The translations under genes were made by a program, and so were the position numbers. From the NCBI RefSeq assembly GCF_001426945.1, contig NZ_LMFS01000001.1, positions 957,757-1,021,756 on the forward strand: a DNA stretch of 64,000 bases, written 5' to 3'. A model generated the notes under the pieces. That model searched no databases. It was not told where the DNA came from and was given only the letters and a program-made list of their open reading frames with translations. Shown piece by piece: positions 16,801-24,096 of this stretch (position 1 is the stretch's first letter; the number at the start of each line of letters is the position of its first letter). Source of the DNA: Pseudolabrys sp. Root1462. Lineage in GTDB: Bacteria > Pseudomonadota > Alphaproteobacteria > Rhizobiales > Xanthobacteraceae.

Positions 16801-18264
16801 GAAGGTGTCGGCGACCGACTGGCTGCGCGCCGCCAGCGTCTCGTTGGTGCGGGTGCCGGTCTGCTCGATGAGGGCGACGATCTCGTGGCCGCGCGTGCCG
16901 ATGTTCTGCACCAGCGCTTCGCTGTTGTCATTGAGCCGGCCCGCGATCTCGTCGGTGCGCTGCGACAACTGGTCGGCGATCTTGGCGCTGGTCTGCGCCA
17001 GCGCGTCGGTGAACTGCTGCGAGCGCGACGCCATGGTGTCGATGGTGCCGGAGGTCTTCTGCGCGAAGCCCTGCGCCACCTGATCGAGGCGGGTGCCCAT
17101 CATCTGCTGCAGGCGCGCCGCCATCTCCGAGAACTCGTCGTGGATGTGGTCGGTCTTGAAGTTGAGGCTGTCGGCGAGGCGGTCGCTCGCCGAGGCGATC
17201 GCGGTGGTGGCGCGATCGCTGGTGGTTTCCAGGCGCTCGAGCAAGGTCGAACCGCGTTCGCCGAGGGCGTCGATCATCGAGTCGCCGGCATGGCCGAGCG
17301 CCAGCGTGATGTGCTCGCCCTTTTCGGTGAGCGAGCGGGTGACGCGCTGCGCCACCTCGTTGACCTTCTCGGCGACGAGATCGCCGACCGAGGTGATGTC
17401 GTGCGACAGGTCGAGATGCACGGCGCCGATCGCCTTGCGCACCTGGTCGGCCTGGCTGACCAGCGTGTCGCGCTGGTTGGAAAGTTCGGACAGCAAGTCG
17501 CGAATGCGGACCTCGTTGTCGTTATAGGCGCGCTCCAGCGCCGAAACCTCGTTGTGTACCAGCGCTTCGAGCTCGGCGGCGCGCGCCAGTGCGCGCTCGA
17601 CGCCGTCGCCCATGGCGGTGACTTCGCGGCGGATGGCCTGACCGACGGAAACGATCTGATCGCGCGCGGCGGTCTCCGGCTGCGCAAGGCGCATGGTGAC
17701 TTCGGCCATCGACTCGGCGACCAGACGCAGATCCTGCGAGCGGCTGAACAGATGGGCGAGAACGTAGAAGAAGACCACCGGCACGACGATCGCGGCGACA
17801 ATGCCGGCGACGGTGGCGATGGCGACATTCGGCGTGCCGAGCAGCGAGGAAAGCTCGCCGCGCGACAGGAAGGCGAGCGCGGCGGCGCCGGCGGCCCAGG
17901 CGACGGAGAGGACGGTGGCGACGGCATAAGGCGCGCGGGCGCGGCGGCGGCGCAGACCCTGGAGCACAAGCCCGATGCTGGCGCGGTCGTCATTGGCCGG
18001 CGTGCGCGGCGTGCCGTCGGCATTGAGCCAGTGCGAGGAGCCTTCGGCTTCGCGGCCGGCACCGGTGTCGCGGATCGGCTCGGGATCGCGGAACAGGTCG
18101 GCGGTCGGCGGCGACTCGAACTCGAAGGTGTCAGGCTTGTCCTGCGATGCCGGGGCATCGACCCGCGGTTCGGTCCGCGGCGCGATGTGGACATTGAGCG
18201 CGTCCTCGAGCGCGGCCATCGCTTGGTCCGTTGCGTTCTTGGACTGCTGCGGGTTGTTCGCCAT
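13876..18264 (-). CDS. Giant membrane-anchored coiled-coil protein, GPR/RgsE (growth pole ring)-like
   Basis: 1462 residues. Layout: a disordered acidic N-terminus (1-100), a basic RRRRAR patch, two membrane helices (about 112-134 and 146-171), and then over 1000 residues of amphipathic helical repeats. These repeats are apolipoprotein-like with recurring LDxR, LxxRxxxFExLL and ADTLxxR elements (about 180-1220). A Pro/Arg-rich linker and a conserved-looking C-terminal domain follow (about 1350-1462, from SVDIARMIDHEAAADLWDRY). This matches Growth Pole Ring protein of Agrobacterium (RgsE of Sinorhizobium), which forms a ring at the growing pole and organises unipolar wall growth. The assignment rests on architecture and remembered family features; the A. 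tumefaciens protein is longer (about 2100 residues). It is often annotated as kinesin-like or hypothetical. Confidence 0.62.
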   Translation of the reverse strand: MANNPQQSKNATDQAMAALEDALNVHIAPRTEPRVDAPASQDKPDTFEFESPPTADLFRDPEPIRDTGAGREAEGSSHWLNADGTPRTPANDDRASIGLVLQGLRRRRARAPYAVATVLSVAWAAGAAALAFLSRGELSSLLGTPNVAIATVAGIVAAIVVPVVFFYVLAHLFSRSQDLRLVAESMAEVTMRLAQPETAARDQIVSVGQAIRREVTAMGDGVERALARAAELEALVHNEVSALERAYNDNEVRIRDLLSELSNQRDTLVSQADQVRKAIGAVHLDLSHDITSVGDLVAEKVNEVAQRVTRSLTEKGEHITLALGHAGDSMIDALGERGSTLLERLETTSDRATTAIASASDRLADSLNFKTDHIHDEFSEMAARLQQMMGTRLDQVAQGFAQKTSGTIDTMASRSQQFTDALAQTSAKIADQLSQRTDEIAGRLNDNSEALVQNIGTRGHEIVALIEQTGTRTNETLAARSQSVADTFRRNADLLAASLDNRNEQTEAMLAERLKAFEQVFDNNGTALSEKIERDSAALGTLITRHVTDFDHNIKTYGGALIERLGQRTQDVADAMRAYLDSFDERVTGRADVLSTTLDKRLVQFEDLLGARVNDMANTLTDGGNEIIGALDKRITDVSGVINARGTEVANAITAKVDEMDKTLGARAIEVADTLDVRIERFEDLLVNRTVTVTDQIENRTKSAADTLNARLEELSDAIKTNTAEAESALTALATTTTEQIRQGASSAERSLINASDEIARNIVARAEEISQTVTQRTSEMTEVLSDRSGGVLHAITEKGQQFAADVSKATELAIAEFDVKGVAFSRAVMDNSAEITRMINTAGETAANSVTRTLNDLQETATKAVERSRATAASTVSEMLEAHKMVSDDTTALFERLREANIMLQEVLSGSHENMSALENTLMLRVSEFVTAMTEVNGTTNEATNRVETTIVNFRELTAHALNDLSQLATQFDEHGRDLAKAAELITSSNRKTEEHVAEGRSQIDSLVATLDIRTDDIEQRLKRFASLLDESLEAASARAREVARVVSDSSADGTRAITEQYALVRQTAEEERRRTVETMNQVYSQTTSETESIFQHAQERFAEAAKGLRRMYEQSSDETQSLVQDAQERFAEAAKGMRRMYEESSDETQTMFREATERFAETVQDMKQMAAEMQRELEATRTELRRGVFELPQETAENAAQMRRAIVDQIEALAELNRIVARHGRNLDAVEPVSQQRRLREEPTLAVIGGREPPSRPEPAPRPLPQRPENFAQPPARRSEPPAPPAVPAQPAASGNRGWLSDLLTRASRDDGDQQPLQPSRDYAREPVRETSRDRDNNRGDDRTARHSIESLDSLSVDIARMIDHEAAADLWDRYKRGERNVFTRRLYTLQGQQAFDEIRRKYRSDREFKQTVDRYIGEFERLLEEVSRDDRGQVVARTYLTSETGKVYTMLAHAAGRFD

Positions 18265-18468
18265 GTCGGATCGCCTCGTCGTTACGCTGACTAAAGTCGG
18301 TACTCACGGCCTGCCGGGGCAGGACCAAACTGAAATGCCCGACGCCGTGCACCGGCGGCAGGTCTCCGATCTCTTGGGGGCGCAATAGGTGCGAAGGTTC
18401 CATCTGTCCGCCAGGATTTCATCCTATCGTATTGGCAATTCGAAAGAAACGGCCGCCGGTAAGGATGT

Positions 18469-18484
18469 TTTAATCATCGTTAAC
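18469..18484. promoter_or_regulatory. CtrA-like box
   Basis: TTTA-N7-TTAAC, 8 of 9 specified positions of the Caulobacter CtrA consensus TTAA-N7-TTAAC. It lies about 205 bp upstream of the GPR-like start. Functional binding is inferred only. Confidence 0.45.
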
Positions 18485-18640
18485 GCGCCTTAACCACATC
18501 CTCCGCCGGCCTCGCGGTCGGGGCCAAGATGCGGCGCGATCAAGGAAATTTGGATGCGAGCCCCCCATGCGCCCCCCTGGCGACCTGATGCCCGCTTTGC
18601 GGCGGCTCTGTGGCGCGGAGGCTCCGAACCCGAGGCAGAG

Positions 18641-18656
18641 TTACGCCGGCCTTAAC
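18641..18656. promoter_or_regulatory. CtrA-like box
   Basis: TTAC-N7-TTAAC, 8 of 9 consensus positions, about 117 bp upstream of the Hpt gene start. It is the second such site in the same intergenic region. Confidence 0.4.
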
Positions 18657-18772
18657 CACGACCGGCAAGTTGTGGCGCCGTCATAAACCGGACGGCCACC
18701 GCCATTTACCCGCCGTTGGGGAGGCTGCCGGCACACTCACGCCCGGTGCGCCGGGGCACACGGGGATACGGC

Positions 18773-19135
18773 ATGAACAGCGCGGTACAGATCGACGAGG
18801 CGGTGCTCGATCGCAGCCATCTGGCGCGGATGACGCTCGGCAACCGCAGCCTGGAACACGAAGTGCTCGAACTGTTCGACCGCCAGGCCGAGCTGCTGGT
18901 CGGCCGCATGCGCAAGACCGACAGCGCCGGCGTGCTCGCGCTGGCGCATGCCCTGAAAGGTTCGGCTGCCGGTATCGGCGCCGGAGCGGTGGCGCGGGCC
19001 GCGGAAGCCACCGAACGCGCGGCGCGCGGCAGCGTCGAGGAATGCACGGCGGCGGTCGATCGTCTTGCCGAGGCGGTGACGCAGGCGCGGGCCTTCATCG
19101 CCCAGTTGCTGCGGCAAGCCGACCGGCAAGCCTGA
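18773..19135 (+). CDS. Stand-alone Hpt (histidine phosphotransfer) domain protein
   Basis: 120 residues from the ATG at 18773, which has a purine-rich leader (GGGG) and starts the conserved part; the longer frame from 18716 lacks support. The phospho-acceptor His is H59 in LAHALKGSAAGIGAGAVARA, the classic Hpt helix, and the rest forms a four-helix bundle. Such proteins relay phosphate between a hybrid kinase and a response regulator in the cytoplasm. No kinase or receiver gene is adjacent, so it is an orphan. A CtrA-like box upstream raises a cell-cycle link, unproven. Confidence 0.82.
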   Translation: MNSAVQIDEAVLDRSHLARMTLGNRSLEHEVLELFDRQAELLVGRMRKTDSAGVLALAHALKGSAAGIGAGAVARAAEATERAARGSVEECTAAVDRLAEAVTQARAFIAQLLRQADRQA

Positions 19136-19219
19136 TCGCTGGCATTCGCCGCCGGATGATTATATAGAGGCCGCGCGCCGGATCCGGCGTTTCTTCCCAC
19201 ACAAAGCCGGCCTTTCCGC

Positions 19220-19540
19220 ATGCCCAAGATCACGTTCATCGACTTCAGCGGCACCGCGCGCACCGTCGACGCCGAGAACGGCGCGACCGTGATGGAGACG
19301 GCGCTGCGCAACAACATCCCGGGCATCGAAGCCGAATGCGGCGGCGCCTGCGCCTGCGCGACCTGTCACGTCTATGTCGAGGAAGCCTGGCGCGCCGCCG
19401 TCGGCGAGCCGTCGCCGATGGAAGAGGACATGCTCGACTTCGGCTACGACGTGAAGCCGAATTCGCGGCTGTCGTGCCAGATCAAGGTGAGCGACGCGCT
19501 CGACGGGCTCGTGGTGCGTACGCCGGAGAAGCAGGCGTAA
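19220..19540 (+). CDS. Adrenodoxin-type [2Fe-2S] ferredoxin
   Basis: 106 residues. Cluster ligands C40, C46, C49 and C86 follow the C-x5-C-x2-C-x36-C spacing in the segments [14 protein letters not shown] and RLSCQIKV; an extra C44 lies between the ligands. The length and motif match vertebrate/bacterial adrenodoxin-type electron carriers that feed P450s, Fe-S assembly or ring hydroxylases. It is followed 42 bp later by a FAD-dependent monooxygenase-like gene, so it may supply electrons in the same process, although those enzymes normally take electrons from NAD(P)H directly. There is no isc/hsc context here. Confidence 0.9.
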   Translation: MPKITFIDFSGTARTVDAENGATVMETALRNNIPGIEAECGGACACATCHVYVEEAWRAAVGEPSPMEEDMLDFGYDVKPNSRLSCQIKVSDALDGLVVRTPEKQA

Positions 19541-19582
19541 ACCGCTTTCGGCACGACGGCCCGCTCATCGAACGGAGCCACA

Positions 19583-20809
19583 ATGACCGATCAAAGCATC
19601 GAGACGACCTGCTGCATTGCCGGCGGCGGACCGGCCGGCATCATGCTCGGCTTTCTGCTGGCGCGCGCCGGCGTCGAGGTCACCGTGCTGGAGAAGCACG
19701 CCGACTTCTTCCGCGATTTCCGCGGCGACACGATCCATCCCTCGACGCTCGAGCTGATGCACGAACTCGGGCTGCTCGACGAATTCCTCACGGTGCCGCA
19801 CGACGAAGTGCGCGAGCTGACCGCGCAGATCGGCGACGCGCGCGTCAAGGTCGCCGACTTCACGCATCTGCCGACGCGCTGCAAGTTCATCGCGCTGATG
19901 CCGCAGTGGGACTTCCTCGATTTTCTGGCGAAGCAGGGGCAGCGCTTCCCGACATTCGACCTGCGCATGGGCGCCGAAGCCGTCGATCTGATCGAGGAGG
20001 GCGGCCGCATTGCCGGCGTCCGCGCCAAAACCGCGGACGGCATGATCGACATCCGCGCCGATCTCGTCGTCGGCTGCGACGGCCGGCATTCGACGGTGCG
20101 CGAACGCGCCGGTCTCGCGGTCGAGGATCTCGGCGCGCCGATCGACGTGCTGTGGTTCCGCCTGTCGCGGCGCGACAGCGATACGCCGGAGACCTTCGGT
20201 CATCTCGAGGCCGGCCGCATGATGATCATGCTGAACCGTCGCGACTACTGGCAGTGCGCTTATGTGATTGCGAAGGGCGGCATCGAGGCGGTGAAGCGCG
20301 AGGGCCTCGCGGCGTTTCGCCAGAACGTGCTGGCGATGTCGCCGTTCCTCGACGACCGGATTTCCGAACTCGACGATTGGGACAAGATCAAGCTGCTGAC
20401 GGTGGCGGTCGACCGTTTGAAAACCTGGCACCGACCCGGCCTGCTGTGCATCGGCGATGCCGCGCACGCGATGTCGCCGGTCGGCGGCGTCGGCGTCAAT
20501 CTGGCGGTGCAAGATGCGGTGGCCACCGCGAACATCCTGGCGCAGGCGCTGAAGGAGCGCCGCGTCACGGCCGAGCTGCTGGCCGCGGTCGAAACGCGGC
20601 GGTCATTGCCGATGCGCGTCATCCAGCGCCTGCAGGTGTTCGTGCACAATCGCGTGCTCACGCGCGTGCTGGCGAGCCGCGGCCGCATCGCGCCGCCCTG
20701 GCCGGTCAAACTGCTCAATCGCTTTCCGCTGCTGCGCCGCCTGACGGCCTATATCATCGGCATCGGCGTGCGGCCGGAGCACATCAGGACGTCCGCGTCC
20801 GCGCGGTGA
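19583..20809 (+). CDS. FAD-dependent monooxygenase (UbiH/PheA-TfdB type)
   Basis: 408 residues. The N-terminal dinucleotide-binding motif is IAGGGPAGIMLGFLLARAG (12-30) with VLEK at the end of the second strand. GCDGRHSTVRE (DG fingerprint) and the C-terminal GDAAHAMSPVGGVGVNLAVQ (FAD ribose/phosphate site) follow. These are the fingerprints of group A aromatic hydroxylases. RDFRGDTIHPSTLELM near residue 48 is common in rhizobial members annotated simply as FAD-dependent oxidoreductase. The substrate is unknown. It starts shortly after the ferredoxin and its end overlaps the convergent membrane-protein gene by 26 bp. Confidence 0.85.
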   Translation: MTDQSIETTCCIAGGGPAGIMLGFLLARAGVEVTVLEKHADFFRDFRGDTIHPSTLELMHELGLLDEFLTVPHDEVRELTAQIGDARVKVADFTHLPTRCKFIALMPQWDFLDFLAKQGQRFPTFDLRMGAEAVDLIEEGGRIAGVRAKTADGMIDIRADLVVGCDGRHSTVRERAGLAVEDLGAPIDVLWFRLSRRDSDTPETFGHLEAGRMMIMLNRRDYWQCAYVIAKGGIEAVKREGLAAFRQNVLAMSPFLDDRISELDDWDKIKLLTVAVDRLKTWHRPGLLCIGDAAHAMSPVGGVGVNLAVQDAVATANILAQALKERRVTAELLAAVETRRSLPMRVIQRLQVFVHNRVLTRVLASRGRIAPPWPVKLLNRFPLLRRLTAYIIGIGVRPEHIRTSASAR

Positions 20810-22169
20810 CCCACCGCGCCGCCAGCACGGCGACGACAAACGGCACCAGCAACACGAGCCGGCTCTGATAGCGATCGACCGGATGCGAGAACACGCCGCA
20901 GACGACGGCGTTGGCGGCAAGCGCGGCGAATAGCGTCAGGCCGAGCGCGCGGGCTTCTGGCGTCAGGCCGAGGCGGCGGTGGAACAGCATGGCGAGCGCC
21001 AAGGCCGCGAGCGACAGATATCCCACCGGCACATGCAGCATGTTGAGCGGCGACACGTCGAAGCGGTCGGCCTGCTGGCGCGCCGCGAGAAACTCCGGAT
21101 AGAGCCGCGGCAGGAATTCTTCGAGGGCGGCGTAGGTCGGCTGGTTGTCATCGACGCCCACCTCGGTTTCGAAGCTCATGAATTGCGAGATCGCCGCATT
21201 GACCGCGGTGATGGCGTGCGTCACCGGATATTCGGCGAGCGTGCCGGCGATGATGCGCTTGGCTTCCGGCTCATAGGCCTCCCAGCCGCCCATCTTGTAG
21301 AGCGGCGAGCCGCCCCACCACAGCCAGGAATCGGCATCCTCCTGGATCTCGCTCTTGTATTGGCAGAGCTGCAGCGTTTCGTCCGGACAGTGATCGGCGA
21401 TATAACGGCTGACGATGCCGTCCTCGACCAGCCGGCCGAACAGGAAGCTGGCGCCGCCCGGCGTAAAGGCAAACTGGCCGGTGAGGATGACGTTCGACAG
21501 CGGACATAGCAGAACGCCGGCGGCGACGGCGCCGGCGGCGAAGGTCATACGCGCGCGCGGCAGCGCCAGCCACGCCACATGCGTCAAGGCCAATGCCGCC
21601 AGCACCGCGATCGCCATGCCGAGCGCGGCCATGTGGCTTGCCATGGCGAAGGCGGCGACGACGCCGCTGAGCCAGCGCTCCCAGGCAGTCAATTGCGCGT
21701 CGGCATAAGCGAGAAGATAGAGCGCCAGCACCAGGGCGGCGAACAGGATGTCCGGCATCAGTTGTCCGGCGAACCATGGCAGGCTGGTTGCGAGCGAGAG
21801 CAGCGCGACGATGCCGAGCGCCAGCCACGGCCGGCCGCCCAATCCGTTGACGCGCAAGGTTACGGCGAACAGCCACGCCATCAGCGCGGCTTGGGCGACG
21901 ACGCAGGGCCAGAAGGCAAGGGGAATGCCGGCATCGAGAAACAGGCCGTACATCGCCGAGCGGCCGTTGGCGAGTTCGCGCAGCATCGGCGCGGTGAAGT
22001 AGCCGCCGGTGTCGGGGAAGACCAGCGGGAAGCCGTTCCAGACGGCCGGCACGAGCATCAGGGCGATCATCGCCGCGCCCGCGGCAACCCAGGCAACGAC
22101 CGCACCGCGCGGCCCGGACAACCGCTTGCCGGCAAGCGGCTGGCGGTCGACGGCCTGGACATTCGTCAT
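20784..22169 (-). CDS. Multipass membrane protein, GT-C-like, paralogue A
   Basis: 461 residues from the ATG at 22169 (GGGG upstream). Roughly ten membrane helices are visible. A short motif after the first helix, AVWNGFPLVFPDTGGYF, and a large periplasmic-looking segment (FTPGGASFLFGRLVEDGIVS, then HCPDETLQLC) are shared with the next gene. The C-terminal HPVDRYQSRLVLLVPFVV resembles the R-Y signature before the last helices of GT-C glycosyltransferases. No function is established. It could be a lipid-linked sugar transferase or a polymer-modification protein. It is a tandem duplicate of the gene at 22312-23679. Confidence 0.75.
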   Translation of the reverse strand: MTNVQAVDRQPLAGKRLSGPRGAVVAWVAAGAAMIALMLVPAVWNGFPLVFPDTGGYFTAPMLRELANGRSAMYGLFLDAGIPLAFWPCVVAQAALMAWLFAVTLRVNGLGGRPWLALGIVALLSLATSLPWFAGQLMPDILFAALVLALYLLAYADAQLTAWERWLSGVVAAFAMASHMAALGMAIAVLAALALTHVAWLALPRARMTFAAGAVAAGVLLCPLSNVILTGQFAFTPGGASFLFGRLVEDGIVSRYIADHCPDETLQLCQYKSEIQEDADSWLWWGGSPLYKMGGWEAYEPEAKRIIAGTLAEYPVTHAITAVNAAISQFMSFETEVGVDDNQPTYAALEEFLPRLYPEFLAARQQADRFDVSPLNMLHVPVGYLSLAALALAMLFHRRLGLTPEARALGLTLFAALAANAVVCGVFSHPVDRYQSRLVLLVPFVVAVLAARWVTARTRTS

Positions 22170-22311
22170 GCTGAATTCCCCAACGGCGTCGGCGTGAGCT
22201 TGCCGGTGCCCCGCGCCCCGGAAAATGACATAGCGCAATACACGGCGGGCAGACTACGCGCCGGCGTATGAACGCGAGCCGAATAAAATGGTTCACCGCC
22301 GGATCAGGCGG

Positions 22312-23679
22312 TCAGGTCGCCAGAATGTCGCGGGTGGTCGCGGTGCTGGCGGCGCTGCGCTGTTCGTAGAGCCGGACCAGGGCGAGCCCCACGGTGAAAA
22401 CCGCCAGCCAGACGAGGCGCGCGCCGTAACGGTCATGCGGGTTGGCCAGCCCGCCGCAGACGAAAGCATTGGCCAGCAGCGCAAGGATGCAGACCAAAGC
22501 GAGGTCGCCGAACTCGCGCGGCAGCCGCCCGGTCCAGCCCATGAAGACGATGAACGGCAGAAACGCCATCGAGATCAGTGCGACCGGATAGTGGACGGCG
22601 TTGATCGCGGTGAACGAAATCTCGCCCTTCTGCTGCCTGGCCGCCCACATCGTCGCCTGCAACTGCGGCGCCCAGTCCTTGACGATGAAATAGGTGTGCC
22701 AGATCCAGTTCACGACGCCTTCGCCGGTGCGCACGGCGACGAGTTGCGCGGCCGTCGCTTCGATCGTCGTCTTGATGACGTCGAGCGGAAACTCCGCGAC
22801 GCTGCCGAGCGCCACCCGCTCCATCTCGGCGCTCATGCCGGCGAAGCGGCCCAGCTTGTCGAAATCCTTGTCCGCCCAGAACCAGTCGTCGGCATTGTCG
22901 GGCAGCCGGTTCTTGATGGCGCAAAGCTTGATGGTCGGATCGGGACAATGCTTGTCGAGATATTTCGGCACAATGCCGGCCTGAAGCATGCGGCCGAAAT
23001 ACATGGAGAAGCCGCCGGGCGTCCAGGCGAGGCGCTGCACCAGGATGAAATCGGTGGCGAGGATGATGACGGCGCCGAGCGCGATGGCAAGCACGCCTTG
23101 CGCGACGCGCAGACGCGGCAGCCGCTTGCGATCGAACAAGGTCAGGACCAGCGAGGCGGCGGAAAGCAGGATCATCACCGCCAAGGTCGCGCTGTGGCTG
23201 GCGCAGGCGCAGGCGATCAGCGCGATGAAACCGTAGCGCTCGCCGCGCGTCAGCAACTCGGCGCGTGCCAGCAGCATATAGAAGGCGAGGACCGCCAGTC
23301 CGCTGTAGATGTCGGTCAACAGGATGGCGGTGATCCATGGCAGCGTGGTCAGAACCGACAGCGCGGCGATCAGACCGAGCAGCAGGAGCGGGCCGTCGCC
23401 ATAGCCGTGGGTGCGCAGCGCCACCGCCAGCACCCAGATCGTCAACCAGGACTGGATCACCAGAACCGGCCAGAACGCCAGCGGCACATTGATCATCAGC
23501 AGCAGACCGTAGATCAGCGGCCGGTTGATCAGCAGCGTGCCTTCGTACCAGCGCGCCAGAAAGCCGCCGGTGTCGTATTCGAGCAGAGGAAAGCCGTTCC
23601 AGAGCGCCGGGGCGACCAGAAGCAGGGTCGAAAGCGCAACGGCAAGCGCCCAGTGCGCCTGGGTGCGGGTCATCGTCAT
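22312..23679 (-). CDS. Multipass membrane protein, GT-C-like, paralogue B
   Basis: 455 residues from the ATG at 23679; the longer frame adds a Pro/Ala-rich stretch without membrane character. It matches paralogue A throughout: ALWNGFPLLEYDTGGFL, WTPGGFSMYFGRMLQAGIV, HCPDPTIKLCAIKN and NPHDRYGARLVWLAVF. Two Cys in the HCPD...LC loop are conserved in both and may form a periplasmic disulphide. The order B then A on the minus strand with a 142-bp gap suggests either an operon or separately expressed duplicates. Function unknown. Confidence 0.75.
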   Translation of the reverse strand: MTMTRTQAHWALAVALSTLLLVAPALWNGFPLLEYDTGGFLARWYEGTLLINRPLIYGLLLMINVPLAFWPVLVIQSWLTIWVLAVALRTHGYGDGPLLLLGLIAALSVLTTLPWITAILLTDIYSGLAVLAFYMLLARAELLTRGERYGFIALIACACASHSATLAVMILLSAASLVLTLFDRKRLPRLRVAQGVLAIALGAVIILATDFILVQRLAWTPGGFSMYFGRMLQAGIVPKYLDKHCPDPTIKLCAIKNRLPDNADDWFWADKDFDKLGRFAGMSAEMERVALGSVAEFPLDVIKTTIEATAAQLVAVRTGEGVVNWIWHTYFIVKDWAPQLQATMWAARQQKGEISFTAINAVHYPVALISMAFLPFIVFMGWTGRLPREFGDLALVCILALLANAFVCGGLANPHDRYGARLVWLAVFTVGLALVRLYEQRSAASTATTRDILAT

Positions 23680-24096
23680 TTTATGGCGTTCCGGCCAACT
23701 CGAAGCCCGGCTGGGGCTCGGCACATCCTGAAAACGCGGCCACTCATCAGGGAGAGTTGTGGCCGGGTCAAGGCTGCCGGCGGGTGGTTCGGCCGCAGCG
23801 AGCAAGGCTGGACCGGAGGCAGAAACCGGACGTCCGCGCCACGCGACACCTGCGGCAGATTGTCGCAGGTTAAGAAGCCTCACTTCATTCCAATTCCAAA
23901 GAATTTGGTACCGCGTTGAGGCCGGGCGACAAACAATTATGGCTAGAACTGTAAGTATTCAAAACAAGAATCCACAGTATCCGGCTAAATAGAATTCGCG
24001 ATTTTAATTCCGGCGCGGCGCCTTAACAGTCCCCATCGCAAAGAACGGCGTCGGCAATTGAGTTTCGGCGCATCAATACATGCGCTGGGGGCGTGA
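23680..24096. other. 417-bp divergent intergenic region upstream of the TonB receptor
   Basis: The half nearest the receptor (about 23885-24090) is clearly more AT-rich than the neighbourhood and is the likely promoter/operator area. It contains an operator-like inverted repeat at 23891-23908. A 17-codon frame (23939-23992) has no ribosome-binding site and is not called. Confidence 0.55.
23891..23908. promoter_or_regulatory. Operator-like inverted repeat, possible iron-responsive site
   Basis: AATTC-CAAA-GAATT (5-bp perfect arms, extended imperfectly by CC and TGG) lies 189 bp upstream of the TonB-dependent receptor. Iron receptors of this group are usually controlled by Fur/Mur, Irr or RirA; the match to any one of these consensus sites is not convincing. 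Confidence 0.3.

Larger units (their letters stand above)
18265..18772. other. 508-bp divergent intergenic region before the GPR-like and Hpt genes
   Basis: No convincing gene was seen. It separates the minus-strand giant gene from the plus-strand Hpt gene and holds two CtrA-like boxes (listed separately). An AT-richer stretch around 18420-18495 is the likeliest promoter area for the giant gene. Confidence 0.6.

Noticed and set aside
14218-18294. A 1358-codon open frame antisense to the growth-pole-like gene
   Set aside because: It is a shadow of the GC-rich codon pattern on the opposite strand: it is Arg/Gly/Asp-rich with no domain, while the minus-strand protein has membrane helices, repeats and a clear C-terminal domain.
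23939-23992. 17-codon frame starting ATGGCTAGAAC upstream of the TonB receptor
   Set aside because: No ribosome-binding site and too short to support; more likely leader sequence.
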